From contig CAMFLL010000019.1 of the NCBI GenBank assembly GCA_945957405.1, positions 1-40,091 of the forward strand: DNA of 40,091 nt. Reading direction: 5' to 3'. Positions 24,492-32,297 of the stretch are shown here, one piece after another. The notes under the pieces were generated by a model that saw nothing but the letters and a program-made list of their open reading frames with translations, was not told the DNA's origin and did not search any database. This stretch comes from an uncultured Mycolicibacterium sp. (GTDB lineage: Bacteria > Actinomycetota > Actinomycetes > Mycobacteriales > Mycobacteriaceae). The first letter of the stretch is position 1. Every line of letters begins with the position of its first letter. The translations under genes and the position numbers were made by a program.

Positions 24492-25358
24492 TCACAACCG
24501 CACCACGGTGGCTTCAGTGTGCTCAGATGACGGAGCGATCAAGCGCCTGAACTTCCGCACGGTGCCCAATAGCGCACTATTGGCATGGGGATTACCCAGA
24601 TGCAGCAGAAGAGTCGCGCGAACAGTGTCCGGTGCGCAGTGAAGATTTCCATGGAACGTCCGGTATCCCCAAAAGAGGTAGACATTTCCCGGCTTCATGG
24701 TGACGAAGTATTTGTCCGGCGCCGCGTTGACCTGTTTCGTTATTCGGTCGCGGTAAAAACTGTTCTGCGTCAAGACCTTCTCAGCGAGATTCACGACCGA
24801 CGACCGCCGAAACGGCCGCCGGTTGGGCAGGACCACGAGTTCACCCGATTCGCCTTGTCCCGCATCAGGAATGAACAGCGGAACGAGCATCGTCACAACC
24901 GCGGCGTCGTAGTGAAATGCATTCGACGAGGCCGCCCGCTCCGGCCCGGCCAAAACGCGTAACACGGTGTAGATTTCTTCGCCGGGTGAAACTCCCCATG
25001 GGCATCGGGAGTGGGCCAGCTCGTGCATCAATGCGTTGACAGTGCGATCGGCGACAAACTCACTTGCGGGCGAATTGGGTTCATGACCGGAATTGATGAT
25101 ACAAAAATCCGTTTCGCCGAACTTGGCGAGTCGACCGCGGACATCGTCACGGGCCTGGGTTAGCCAGTTCTGCGTGACGACGTTCTCCAGACAGACAAAA
25201 CCGGTGGTATCCAATTGGCGCGCAAGATCATCGGTGTTGTCTGAGATCTGAACTACGGGTCCCCCGAACATTGCCGCAGCGTACACCTGGAGATGGCAGC
25301 GGCGACGGACTTTGACCGGGTCGGCAACCGCTGAGGCGCACCTGCGTCTCTCAGACAT
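24492..25358 (-). CDS. Phytanoyl-CoA dioxygenase-like Fe(II)/2-oxoglutarate oxygenase
   Basis: The protein has 288 residues from the ATG at 25358, 3 bp after the upstream lipoprotein stop; the ATG at 25271 (MFGGPVVQIS) gives a cleaner N-terminus and is an alternative. The iron ligands can be read as HYD in SSNAFHYDAAVVTMLVPL and a distal His in YRTFHGNLHC. The following Arg in DTVRATLLLH is placed for 2-oxoglutarate binding. GELVVLPNRRPF also fits the family. Codon choice is less GC-biased than in neighbours, with AAA, TTT and ATA codons, suggesting transfer. The substrate is unknown. Confidence 0.65.
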   Translation of the reverse strand: MSERRRCASAVADPVKVRRRCHLQVYAAAMFGGPVVQISDNTDDLARQLDTTGFVCLENVVTQNWLTQARDDVRGRLAKFGETDFCIINSGHEPNSPASEFVADRTVNALMHELAHSRCPWGVSPGEEIYTVLRVLAGPERAASSNAFHYDAAVVTMLVPLFIPDAGQGESGELVVLPNRRPFRRSSVVNLAEKVLTQNSFYRDRITKQVNAAPDKYFVTMKPGNVYLFWGYRTFHGNLHCAPDTVRATLLLHLGNPHANSALLGTVRKFRRLIAPSSEHTEATVVRL

Positions 25359-25361
25359 GGC

Positions 25362-26000
25362 TCAGGCCGTCGTGTTGGCAAGCGCGTTGATCCGGTTCAG
25401 TGCATCGTGCGCCAGGGACAACACGTCGTAACCGTTGACGGGGGAGCACGTGGAGATCTCGATCGCCGCATTGTGCGCTGCGATGAACGCGCTGTCGCAG
25501 GCCCAGTCGGCGGCCGCGAATGACCACAGCACGATGTCGTCGGATCCGGAGTCGCGTGGGGGCAACAGGGTGAATTCATAGTTGCGGCCGCGCATCGTCG
25601 TCACGGTGAACGGTTGGTCCCGGCATGACTCGATGGTGTCCTTGGCGGTGGCCAGCGCCTGGCGTGCGTCGTAGTCGGCCGGATAGACCCCCACCATCTC
25701 TTCGATCTGCACGGCGTTGACGTCGTCGGACTCCCAGTGTCCGCCGTCGGTCACCACTGGATCGGCCTCGACGACAAACGGAGGGTCGACCTCGCGCGCG
25801 ACCCCGGCGCACCGGTCCGGCGTCACGGTCGTGAACAGGTTGCCGTCGCGCGGTTGGATGTTCGGGCTGAGCAGATCGCGAACTTGGAGCGCGGAGATCG
25901 GCGCGGCCTCCGGTGCCCTCACGGCGTGAGGCGCATCGACATCACGATCACACCCGACCAGGGCGAAACCCAGCAACAGGATCGCCGCCCGCATCGCCAT
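25362..26000 (-). CDS. Lipoprotein with PknH-type extracellular sensor domain
   Basis: The protein has 212 residues with a short lipoprotein signal (lipobox ALVGC at about residue 17). The mature part has the mycobacterial PknH-C-like pattern: two cysteine pairs, in DRCAGV, ESCRDQ, WACDSAF and ISTCSP. These should form two disulfides on the outer face of the membrane. Such domains occur on the sensor kinase PknH and on stand-alone lipoproteins. I chose the ATG at 26000; the longer frame runs through the minisatellite and is rejected. It follows the Rv3527-like gene on the same strand, separated by the repeat region. Confidence 0.78.
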   Translation of the reverse strand: MAMRAAILLLGFALVGCDRDVDAPHAVRAPEAAPISALQVRDLLSPNIQPRDGNLFTTVTPDRCAGVAREVDPPFVVEADPVVTDGGHWESDDVNAVQIEEMVGVYPADYDARQALATAKDTIESCRDQPFTVTTMRGRNYEFTLLPPRDSGSDDIVLWSFAAADWACDSAFIAAHNAAIEISTCSPVNGYDVLSLAHDALNRINALANTTA

Positions 26001-26019
26001 GACGACCAGTTTAAGCGGC

Positions 26020-26079
26020 GCGAGCAGACGCGAACTCGCACAAAATCGTCGCGAATCATGCGAGTTAGCGTCAGCTCGC
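26020..26079. repeat. Long imperfect palindrome (21-bp arms)
   Basis: The left arm 26020-26040 and right arm 26059-26079 are inverted copies with two mismatches around an 18-nt loop. The inner eight bases (AACTCGCA and TGCGAGTT) are perfect. It lies 19 bp upstream of the lipoprotein start, and the right arm's last six bases (GCTCGC) are the first bases of the minisatellite. It is likely one of the recurring intergenic palindromes of mycobacterial genomes; a regulatory hairpin in the mRNA is also possible. Confidence 0.8.
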
Positions 26080-26133
26080 CGGGGAGGGGCTCGCGGGGGA
26101 GGGGCTCGCGGGGGAGGGGCTCGCGGGGGAGGG
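26074..26133. repeat. 15-bp minisatellite, four copies
   Basis: Four tandem copies of GCTCGCGGGGGAGGG occupy 26074-26088, 26089-26103, 26104-26118 and 26119-26133; the first has one C-for-G change. It is non-coding, between two leftward genes, and a likely variable-number repeat. Confidence 0.88.
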
Positions 26134-26163
26134 GCGAGGAGGAAGTGCGCGCGCCGGAGGTGC

Positions 26164-26634
26164 TCAGCCGTCGCCGGGGGAGGGCGCCGACGAGAACTCT
26201 TCCAGGCAGCCCTCGGCGACGGCGTGCTTGATACTGTCGCCGAGCTTCGGGCACGACCGGGCGCGACTACTCTGTTCGCCCGCGGCGCGCATATCGCTGA
26301 AGAAGGCACAACGTTGCGATGCGTCCGAATTCCATTGCACCGCAGTGTGCCCCGGTCCGAGTTTCTTCACCGAGACGGTGGCATGGCAGAACCGGCAGTC
26401 GACGGGCACCAGTCCGGCGTTGAGATAACGCTCGCGATCGGCTGCGGTGGCCGCCTTGACAGCCGCGGCGCGATCGGGGTCGGACGCAAAATCCGGTGCC
26501 TTACGCCACGATCCGCTGCCCGGCGGCGTCGGCTCCTGCTCATGCTCATCGTCATCATGGTCATGCCCGCCGTGCAGGAGCACCATCGAGCGGGCAAGCC
26601 GGTCGACGTCTGGTGCGTCCTTGCGAGTGTTCAT
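26164..26634 (-). CDS. Cys/His-rich conserved protein next to kshA (Rv3527-like)
   Basis: The protein has 156 residues. The N-terminus has an acidic His-rich stretch, HGGHDHDDDEHEQEP. The middle holds CRFCHATVSVKKLGPGHTAVQW with a CxxCH, followed by RCAFF, SCPKLG and EGCLEE. These five cysteines could bind a metal or Fe-S cluster. It resembles M. tuberculosis Rv3527, adjacent to kshA (Rv3526). The start ATG overlaps the kshA stop (ATGA at 26631-26634), so it is translated with KshA. An accessory role for the Rieske oxygenase, such as electron transfer or metal delivery, is a guess from position. No characterised domain is recognised. Confidence 0.72.
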   Translation of the reverse strand: MNTRKDAPDVDRLARSMVLLHGGHDHDDDEHEQEPTPPGSGSWRKAPDFASDPDRAAAVKAATAADRERYLNAGLVPVDCRFCHATVSVKKLGPGHTAVQWNSDASQRCAFFSDMRAAGEQSSRARSCPKLGDSIKHAVAEGCLEEFSSAPSPGDG

Positions 26635-27806
26635 CACGAGACCTGGGTCGGCTGCCCTTCGGCGGTCGCCTTCTGTTCTGCTTGGAGTCGCAGATTCTCC
26701 TCGACCTCCACATGCCACTTCTCGTTGGCGGCCGTGGTGTCGACCTCGAGTTCGAACCGGTCGGTCATGTCAGGGCTGATGTCGGCGACGTCGACATAGA
26801 ACTGCTGATACCACCGGCGCATCTGGTAGACGGCACCGTCCTCTTCGACCAGCAGCGGATTGTCGATGCGGGTCTTGTGTTTCCAGATCTCGACGTCCTG
26901 CAGGAAACCCTTGCTGACACCTTCGGTGAACCCTTTGGACAGCTTCTCGGTGGTCGCCTCGTCCATACCCTTGGGTTTCTCCACGATCACACCCCACATC
27001 AACATGAACGCATCCTGCGACACGGGATAGTGGCAGTTGATCAGGATCGACTCGGCCTTGAATCCGCTGTAATTGTTGTGCAACCAGTTGATCATGAACG
27101 ACGGGCCGAAGTACGACGCCTCGGAATCCAGATGAGCTTCGCCGTACGCCGTGCCCATTCCACCGACGTCGGGCCTGCCGACGTTGTGCAGGTACTGCGA
27201 GGCGATGTGGCCCTCGAAGACATTCTTGAAATACGTCGGCAACCCGAAGTGGATGTAGAAGAAGTGCGCCATGTCGGTGACGTTGTCGATGATCTCGCGG
27301 CAGTTGCTGCCCTCGATGAGCATCGAATTCCAGCGCCAGTTCGTCCACTCGTCGCTGGCGGACTCCGGGATGTCAGGGATGCGCACCTCGGGCTGCGGCG
27401 GGTTGCCCTCATGGTCGTGCCAGACGAACAGCAAGCCGCCGCGCACATCGGTGGTCCAGGCACGCGTCCTGGCCAGGCGGGGGGTTCGCTTGGCGTAGGG
27501 CACCAGCTTGCACTTGCCGTCACCGCCCCAACGCCAGTCATGGAACGGGCAGGCGACCTCGTCACCTTTGATGGTGCCCTGGGACAAATCGCCACCCATG
27601 TGGCGGCAGTAGCCGTCGAGGATCTTCAACTCACCCTGCGAGTCGGCGAACACCACCAGCTTGGTGCCGAACGCGTTGACCGAGTGAGGCTTGCCGTCAG
27701 AGAAGTCCCCGACGGGCCCCAAACAGTGCCAACCGCGGGCGTACCGATCGGGCAGGGCGCCCGTATCGATCTCGCGAATGCCGCTGTGGGCTGTTTCAGT
27801 CGTCAC
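26634..27806 (-). CDS. kshA: 3-ketosteroid 9-alpha-hydroxylase oxygenase subunit KshA
   Basis: The protein has 390 residues. The Rieske [2Fe-2S] site is CRHMGGDLSQG and CPFHDWRWGG (two Cys, two His, residues about 67-89). The mononuclear iron site is the DMAHFFYIH region, with Asp further on. With the reductase KshB, encoded elsewhere, it hydroxylates C9 of ring B so that, after KstD action, the ring opens. The GTG start at 27806 has GGAGG 6 nt upstream. A KstR box lies 28 bp upstream of it. It is first of a leftward unit with the Rv3527-like gene. Confidence 0.95.
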   Translation of the reverse strand: MTTETAHSGIREIDTGALPDRYARGWHCLGPVGDFSDGKPHSVNAFGTKLVVFADSQGELKILDGYCRHMGGDLSQGTIKGDEVACPFHDWRWGGDGKCKLVPYAKRTPRLARTRAWTTDVRGGLLFVWHDHEGNPPQPEVRIPDIPESASDEWTNWRWNSMLIEGSNCREIIDNVTDMAHFFYIHFGLPTYFKNVFEGHIASQYLHNVGRPDVGGMGTAYGEAHLDSEASYFGPSFMINWLHNNYSGFKAESILINCHYPVSQDAFMLMWGVIVEKPKGMDEATTEKLSKGFTEGVSKGFLQDVEIWKHKTRIDNPLLVEEDGAVYQMRRWYQQFYVDVADISPDMTDRFELEVDTTAANEKWHVEVEENLRLQAEQKATAEGQPTQVS

Positions 27807-27833
27807 TTCGCGCCTCCAGTCAGTGCTTCTAAC

Positions 27834-27847
27834 TAGAACACGTTACA
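27834..27847. promoter_or_regulatory. KstR operator upstream of kshA
   Basis: TAGAACACGTTACA fits TnnAACnnGTTnnA. It lies 27 bp upstream of the kshA GTG and after the end of the lipoprotein gene read in the same direction. Confidence 0.9.
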
Positions 27848-27911
27848 GTTTTACCCGTCAGGCGCGCAATAAATCAGCCGTGACCTGGGGCATACCCGGA
27901 CGATTGACGGC

Positions 27912-28571
27912 TCACTCCGCTTCCTGGAGACCGTTGCGCAGCGCGATGTGCTGCATCTTGCCGACGCTGGTGACGAACTGGTCGGTGGTCGCATCGCCGG
28001 TGGCGCTCTGGAACTCCAGCCGGGCCAGCGCGCGGCCTTGCGTGAACAGCAACAGCGTGACGGCTTTGTCGCCCTGGGGCGATTCGCCCCTGATCACCGT
28101 TCCGTCGGTGCCGACGGCCGACGGTTGCGGATCGCCATCGGTAACCACGGCGTTCGCGGTCTTCAGCGCCTCATGCAGGGTGGCGGTCGCAGTGGCAGCG
28201 TCCGGATACACCGCGACGGTGTCGGAGACGGCTCGGGTGTCGGCCTCGTTCACGAACAAGGCGCTGGCTCCCGTGACGCCGCCGGGCTCGGCGGTCGAGG
28301 ACCGCTGGACGAAGCTGTCCTCGTGGTCACTGAGGTCGCCGGCCTGCAGCAGCAACGCGCTGTAGTCGACGGCGCCGGCGTCACTCTGGGAGCTGGAGGA
28401 CGGTGCCTTCGTCGTTGTGCTCGCCGGCGCAGACGCCGGCAGGCTTGCGGGAGCCGACGTCGGCGACGAGACATTGGAACCATCACAGCCGACTGCGGTC
28501 AGCGACAGCGTAACGGCGAGGGCGAGGACAGGCAGGGCTCTGCGGTAGTGGGCAGGCGCACGAAAAGACAC
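27912..28571 (-). CDS. Lipoprotein of unknown function with Ser/Ala/Pro/Thr linker
   Basis: The protein has 219 residues. The signal peptide ends in the lipobox LTAVGC (Cys near residue 29). It is followed by a low-complexity Pro/Ala/Ser/Thr stretch (residues 33-65) that likely spans the cell wall. The soluble domain reads LLLQAGDLSDHEDSF, AVSDTVAVYPDAATATATLHEAL and a TLLLFTQGRALARLEF strand. This resembles mycobacterial surface lipoproteins of the LpqN/PknH-sensor type in general plan, though I cannot assign a family. The gene lies just before the KstR box of kshA, on the same strand, and has its own upstream region of 186 bp. Confidence 0.68.
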   Translation of the reverse strand: MSFRAPAHYRRALPVLALAVTLSLTAVGCDGSNVSSPTSAPASLPASAPASTTTKAPSSSSQSDAGAVDYSALLLQAGDLSDHEDSFVQRSSTAEPGGVTGASALFVNEADTRAVSDTVAVYPDAATATATLHEALKTANAVVTDGDPQPSAVGTDGTVIRGESPQGDKAVTLLLFTQGRALARLEFQSATGDATTDQFVTSVGKMQHIALRNGLQEAE

Positions 28572-28757
28572 GGCGAAATCTCTGGTTGGGGTTTTGGAAA
28601 GACGGCGCTGTCCAACCTACCCAAAGACGGGGCGGCGGTCGGGCCTCAAGAGGCGTCGCCGGCCAGCGCACGGCGCCGGCGTCTGGCGAACCGCCTGCTC
28701 ACGTCGTCGCGGGCGACGGTCGGGGTCTGAGATGGCGCAAGATCGTGATGAATGTCT

Positions 28758-29159
28758 CTAAACTTTTCGCGCGGTCGCTGTCGCGCGGTCGACCTCCCAG
28801 TAGGCGCGCAACGCGACGATCTTGCCTTCGTCGTCGACGCGATAGGTGAATACACCCTCGGCGGTCACCTCGTACCCGGCGGCGTTGATGACGATGGTGC
28901 CGACATTGGCTTCCTCGTTGCCGCAGCAGTAGGTGTCGACGAAATTGAACTGCAACTGGCTGGGCGCGATCGCCATGTCATAAAACCTGGCGATGGCCTC
29001 CTTACCGCGATGCCCCTTGCCGTCGGGATCGAAATGCGACGGACCGATCGGATCTTCGACGACGGCATCCTCGGCGAACACCGCCAGCCATGCCTCCTTG
29101 TCATGTGCCATGGCAGCCTCGCGTGACCGCTTACCGGCCAGATGCACCGGCGACTCCAC
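28758..29159 (-). CDS. SnoaL/NTF2-like protein
   Basis: The protein has 133 residues with an NTF2-like cone fold: KEAWLAVFAEDAVVEDPIGPS, then GKEAIARFYDMAIAPSQLQF, then YEVTAEGVFTYRVDDEGKIVALRAYWEVDRA. The family includes ketosteroid isomerase-like and polyketide cyclase-like enzymes. Here the Asp/Tyr set of true isomerases cannot be confirmed. The GTG at 29159 overlaps the stop of the LLM gene (TAGTG); a TTG at 29171 would also be in frame. It is the last gene of the DUF35-ltp4-ltp3-LLM operon, so a steroid-CoA substrate is likely. Confidence 0.78.
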   Translation of the reverse strand: MESPVHLAGKRSREAAMAHDKEAWLAVFAEDAVVEDPIGPSHFDPDGKGHRGKEAIARFYDMAIAPSQLQFNFVDTYCCGNEEANVGTIVINAAGYEVTAEGVFTYRVDDEGKIVALRAYWEVDRATATARKV

Positions 29160-30046
29160 TACTGTTGCCAACCCGAGTGGATGTAGGTGTCGGCGAACCG
29201 CTTCAGGGAATCCTTCTTCTTCTCCAGCGGCGCGTCGAAGCCCAGTCCGTCGAAGATCCAGGGGATGACGATGTTGTCGGTGATGCCGGCCGCCGCGAGC
29301 TCACGGTGCCCGTCCACGCCGAACTTGTCGATGCACACCGCCTGGTATTCGAAGGGGGTGTCGGCACGGCCGTACTCGGCACGCAGTTCGCCCAGTCTCG
29401 ATACGGTCTGTGCCAACTGCTCGCACGTCATCATGGCGCTGGTCCAGCCGTCACCGATACGCGCGGCGCGTTTGAGCGCCACCTCGGTGTGGCCGCCGAC
29501 GTAGAACGGCACCGGCTTCGACGGGGCGGGGCTCATCTGCAACTTGTCGAAATCGTAGAAATTGCCATGGAATTCGACCATGCCGCCATCCAGGACAAGC
29601 TTGATCACCTCGATCATCTCGTCGACGCGGGCGCCGCGCTTGGCGTAGGGTACGCCGCACCATTCGAATTCCTCTGGTGCCCAGCCGATCCCCACGCCGA
29701 ACCCGAACCGGTTCTGCGTGAGGTTGGCCACGGACCCAACCTGCCGGGCCAGCAGCAGTGGATTACGCGAACCGAGTTTCATCACGTTGGTATAGAACTG
29801 CAGCGTCGAGGTGACGGCGCCCATGGCGGCCGCCGCGATCAACGGGTCGACCCAGGGTGTGTCGGCGTTCCACATCCGCGATCCATCCGGGGTGTACGGG
29901 TAGTCCGCGGCCTGCTTCTCCATGTAGAACAGCGAATCCGGCAGGGCGATGGCGTGGAAGCCCACTTCCTCGACGGTCTTGGCGATGTCGACCAATTCTT
30001 CGACGGGTCCCATCGCCACGCTGCAGGTGTATTTCATCTGTGTCAT
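29159..30046 (-). CDS. LLM-class flavin/F420-dependent oxidoreductase
   Basis: The protein is a 295-residue TIM barrel of the luciferase-like monooxygenase family. IALPDSLFYMEKQ, then LTQNRFGFGVGIGWAPEEFEWCGV and VPFYVGGHTEVALKRAARIGDGW are the cofactor and family motifs. These match F420-type LLM proteins better than true luciferases. The ATG at 30046 overlaps the ltp3 stop (ATGA), and its own stop overlaps the SnoaL start. It probably oxidises or reduces an intermediate made by the Ltp proteins. A second LLM gene lies at 33385 on the other strand and is not a close copy. Confidence 0.85.
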   Translation of the reverse strand: MTQMKYTCSVAMGPVEELVDIAKTVEEVGFHAIALPDSLFYMEKQAADYPYTPDGSRMWNADTPWVDPLIAAAAMGAVTSTLQFYTNVMKLGSRNPLLLARQVGSVANLTQNRFGFGVGIGWAPEEFEWCGVPYAKRGARVDEMIEVIKLVLDGGMVEFHGNFYDFDKLQMSPAPSKPVPFYVGGHTEVALKRAARIGDGWTSAMMTCEQLAQTVSRLGELRAEYGRADTPFEYQAVCIDKFGVDGHRELAAAGITDNIVIPWIFDGLGFDAPLEKKKDSLKRFADTYIHSGWQQ

Positions 30047-31224
30047 CGACGGTCCTCCGGCTTGTCGGTCCCCACGACCCACATCGAGTAGTACTGCGAT
30101 CCGCCGCCGTAAGCATGGCCGAGCGCTTTGCGTGCGCCTTGGACCTGATGGTCACCGGCCTTACCCATCACCTGAATGGCGGCTTCGGCGAACCGGATCA
30201 TGCCCGAGGCGCCGATCGGGTTGGAGCTCAACACTCCACCGGACGGGTTGAACGGGATCCGCCCGTCCATCGCGGTCTCGCCGGCCTCGGTGAGTTTCCA
30301 CCCCTCGCCCTCGGGTGCGAAGCCGAGGTTCTCGAGCCACATCGGCTCGAACCACGAGAACGGCACATAAACCTCGGCGACGTCGATTTCGTCGATGGGA
30401 CTGGTGATCCCGGCGTCTCGCCACAGCGCCGCCGCGGCGTCGCGCCCGGCCTGCGGGTTGACCTGATCGCGGCCGGAGTAGGCCAGCGGTTCGGTACGCA
30501 GTGCGGTGGCATGAACCCAGGCCACGGGATGCCCACCGGCCACCCGGGCGTCGGCGGCCTCCTCATCGCCGATGACGATGGCCGCCGCGCCGTCCGACGA
30601 AGGGCACGTCTCGTCGAAACGGATCGGGTCCCAGAGCATCTGGGAGGCCATCACCTTCTCCAGCGTGATGTCCGGCTGGTGCAGATGTGCCAGCGGGTTC
30701 CTGGCGCCGTTGAGGCGGTCCTTGACCGCGACCATGGCCCCGATGTGATTCGGTGCGCCCGAGCGGCGGATGTAGGCCCGCACGTGCGGGGCGAAGTAAC
30801 CGCCGGCACCTGCACCGACCGGCTTGGTGAAGGGCACCGGAATCGACAGTGCCCACATGGCATTGGACTCCGACTGCTTCTCCCAGGCCATTGCCAGCAC
30901 GCGCTTGTACTTGCCCGACTGCACCAGGGACGACGCGACGACGGCGGTGGAACCGCCGACCGATCCGGCGGTGTGCACCCGGATCAACGGCTTGCCCGTC
31001 GCCCCCACGGCGTCGGCCATGAACAGTTCGGGCATCATGACACCCTCGAAGAAGTCGGGCGCCTTGCCGACCACGACGGCATCGATGTCATCGAACGTCG
31101 AGCCGGAGTCCGCCAGCGCTCTGTCGATGGCCTCCCGGACCAGTCCATTCATCGACACGTCGAGCCGCTTGGCGACGTATTTGGTCTGCCCGGTCCCCAG
31201 GACGGCGGCGTTCTTACCGGCCAT
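30043..31224 (-). CDS. ltp3: Ltp3, thiolase-fold sterol side-chain protein (Rv3523-like)
   Basis: The protein has 393 residues and a thiolase/SCP2 fold. Where thiolases have their nucleophilic Cys (CSTGS-type loop) this protein reads AGSVGGST, about residues 86-93, so Cys is missing. The late HAYGGGSQYY (His and two Tyr) keeps the second active-site loop. Loss of Cys with retained His/Tyr is what is seen in Ltp2, an aldolase rather than a thiolase. Published work in Rhodococcus rhodochrous makes ltp3 and ltp4 essential for degrading C24-branched sterol side chains. The start overlaps the ltp4 stop (TGATG). A retro-aldol role is inferred. Confidence 0.9.
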   Translation of the reverse strand: MAGKNAAVLGTGQTKYVAKRLDVSMNGLVREAIDRALADSGSTFDDIDAVVVGKAPDFFEGVMMPELFMADAVGATGKPLIRVHTAGSVGGSTAVVASSLVQSGKYKRVLAMAWEKQSESNAMWALSIPVPFTKPVGAGAGGYFAPHVRAYIRRSGAPNHIGAMVAVKDRLNGARNPLAHLHQPDITLEKVMASQMLWDPIRFDETCPSSDGAAAIVIGDEEAADARVAGGHPVAWVHATALRTEPLAYSGRDQVNPQAGRDAAAALWRDAGITSPIDEIDVAEVYVPFSWFEPMWLENLGFAPEGEGWKLTEAGETAMDGRIPFNPSGGVLSSNPIGASGMIRFAEAAIQVMGKAGDHQVQGARKALGHAYGGGSQYYSMWVVGTDKPEDRR

Positions 31225-32288
31225 CAGTTCGCTCCCTCCAACACGGCCACCAAATTCTGTTGCAGCGCAGCACCACTGGTCGCGTGCGCCAGAACACGGG
31301 ACGCCGAGCCGGAGAAGATGTGTCGAGCAGCAAAGCCGATGCGCTCCAGGCCGGCGACGAACATCGGGTTGGCGGCCAGGGCACCACCGGACGGATTGAT
31401 CGTCGTCGCGTCACCCAACCCGATCGCCTCGGTGAGAATCAGCTGCTGGTGGGTGAACGGCGCGTGCAGTTCAGCGACGTCGATCGAGGAGACATCGCCA
31501 CCCGTCGCGATTGTCGCCGAGGCCGCCGTCGACGGTGATGTCGTGAGATCGCGGGCACCCAGGACCGGGGTTTCGATGCGGTGTTCGATGCCGGTGATCC
31601 ACGCCGGGTTCTCGCGCAGGTCGCGCGCCTTGTCGCCGGCCGCCAGGACGATCGCGGCCGCACCGTCGGTGATGGGGGCGATGTCGTGGCGGCGCAACGG
31701 GTCGGCGAAGTAGGGACGCGAGAGCAGTTCGTCTATCGATTTCGCCGGCTTCTCACTGTCGGTGCGCTGGGCGACGGCCAGCGAGTCCAGCGCGACCTGT
31801 GCCATCTGCTCGGCGGTCCAGGTACCCGCGTCCAGGCCGAACCGCGCCTGTAGTCCGGCCATAGACACGGCATCGGGCCACAGCGGCGCAACGGTGTAGG
31901 GGTCGGTCTGTAGTGCCAGCACCCTTCGTAGCACACCGGCGCTGGACTTGCCGAAGCCGTAGACCAGGGCGGTCTCCACCTGGCCCGTCAGGATCTTCAG
32001 GTACGCCTCGTACAGGGCCCAGGCCGCGTCCATCTCCACATGCGATTCGTTGATCGGTGGTACCGCGCCGATCGAATCGATGGCCGAGATGAATGAGAAT
32101 GCCCGGCCGGCAAGGTAATCGGAGGACCCGGAACACCAGAAGCCGATATCGGTCTGCTTGATGCCGAGCTCGTCATACAACTGCTGGAAACACGGCATCA
32201 GCATTTCGACGCCGTTGGTGGTGCCTTCGGTGCGGCGCACATGCGGGGCATGAGCGAAGCCGACCACCGCGACATTGCGATCAGTCAT
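31224..32288 (-). CDS. ltp4: Ltp4, thiolase-fold sterol side-chain protein (Rv3522-like)
   Basis: The protein has 354 residues, thiolase-fold, shorter than Ltp3. The nucleophile loop region reads ESHVEMDAAWAL (about residues 81-92) without Cys. The C-terminal HATSGAALQQNLVAVLEG has Ala where a second Cys often lies in thiolases. INPSGGALAANPM is the conserved NPSGG loop. Both Ltp proteins therefore lack a recognisable thiolase nucleophile and may form one heteromer. It follows the DUF35 gene by 9 bp and precedes ltp3. ltp4 is required for C24-branched sterol side-chain removal in Rhodococcus; its chemistry is unproven. Confidence 0.9.
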   Translation of the reverse strand: MTDRNVAVVGFAHAPHVRRTEGTTNGVEMLMPCFQQLYDELGIKQTDIGFWCSGSSDYLAGRAFSFISAIDSIGAVPPINESHVEMDAAWALYEAYLKILTGQVETALVYGFGKSSAGVLRRVLALQTDPYTVAPLWPDAVSMAGLQARFGLDAGTWTAEQMAQVALDSLAVAQRTDSEKPAKSIDELLSRPYFADPLRRHDIAPITDGAAAIVLAAGDKARDLRENPAWITGIEHRIETPVLGARDLTTSPSTAASATIATGGDVSSIDVAELHAPFTHQQLILTEAIGLGDATTINPSGGALAANPMFVAGLERIGFAARHIFSGSASRVLAHATSGAALQQNLVAVLEGAN

Positions 32289-32297
32289 CAGTTCCCT

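Noticed and set aside
26074..26133. Minisatellite as a CRISPR array
   Set aside because: The units are 15 bp and adjoin with no spacers, and there are no cas genes.
26001..26309. Repeated PPRAP peptide as an N-terminal domain of the lipoprotein
   Set aside because: The peptide is the translation of the minisatellite; the signal peptide and lipobox start at 26000.
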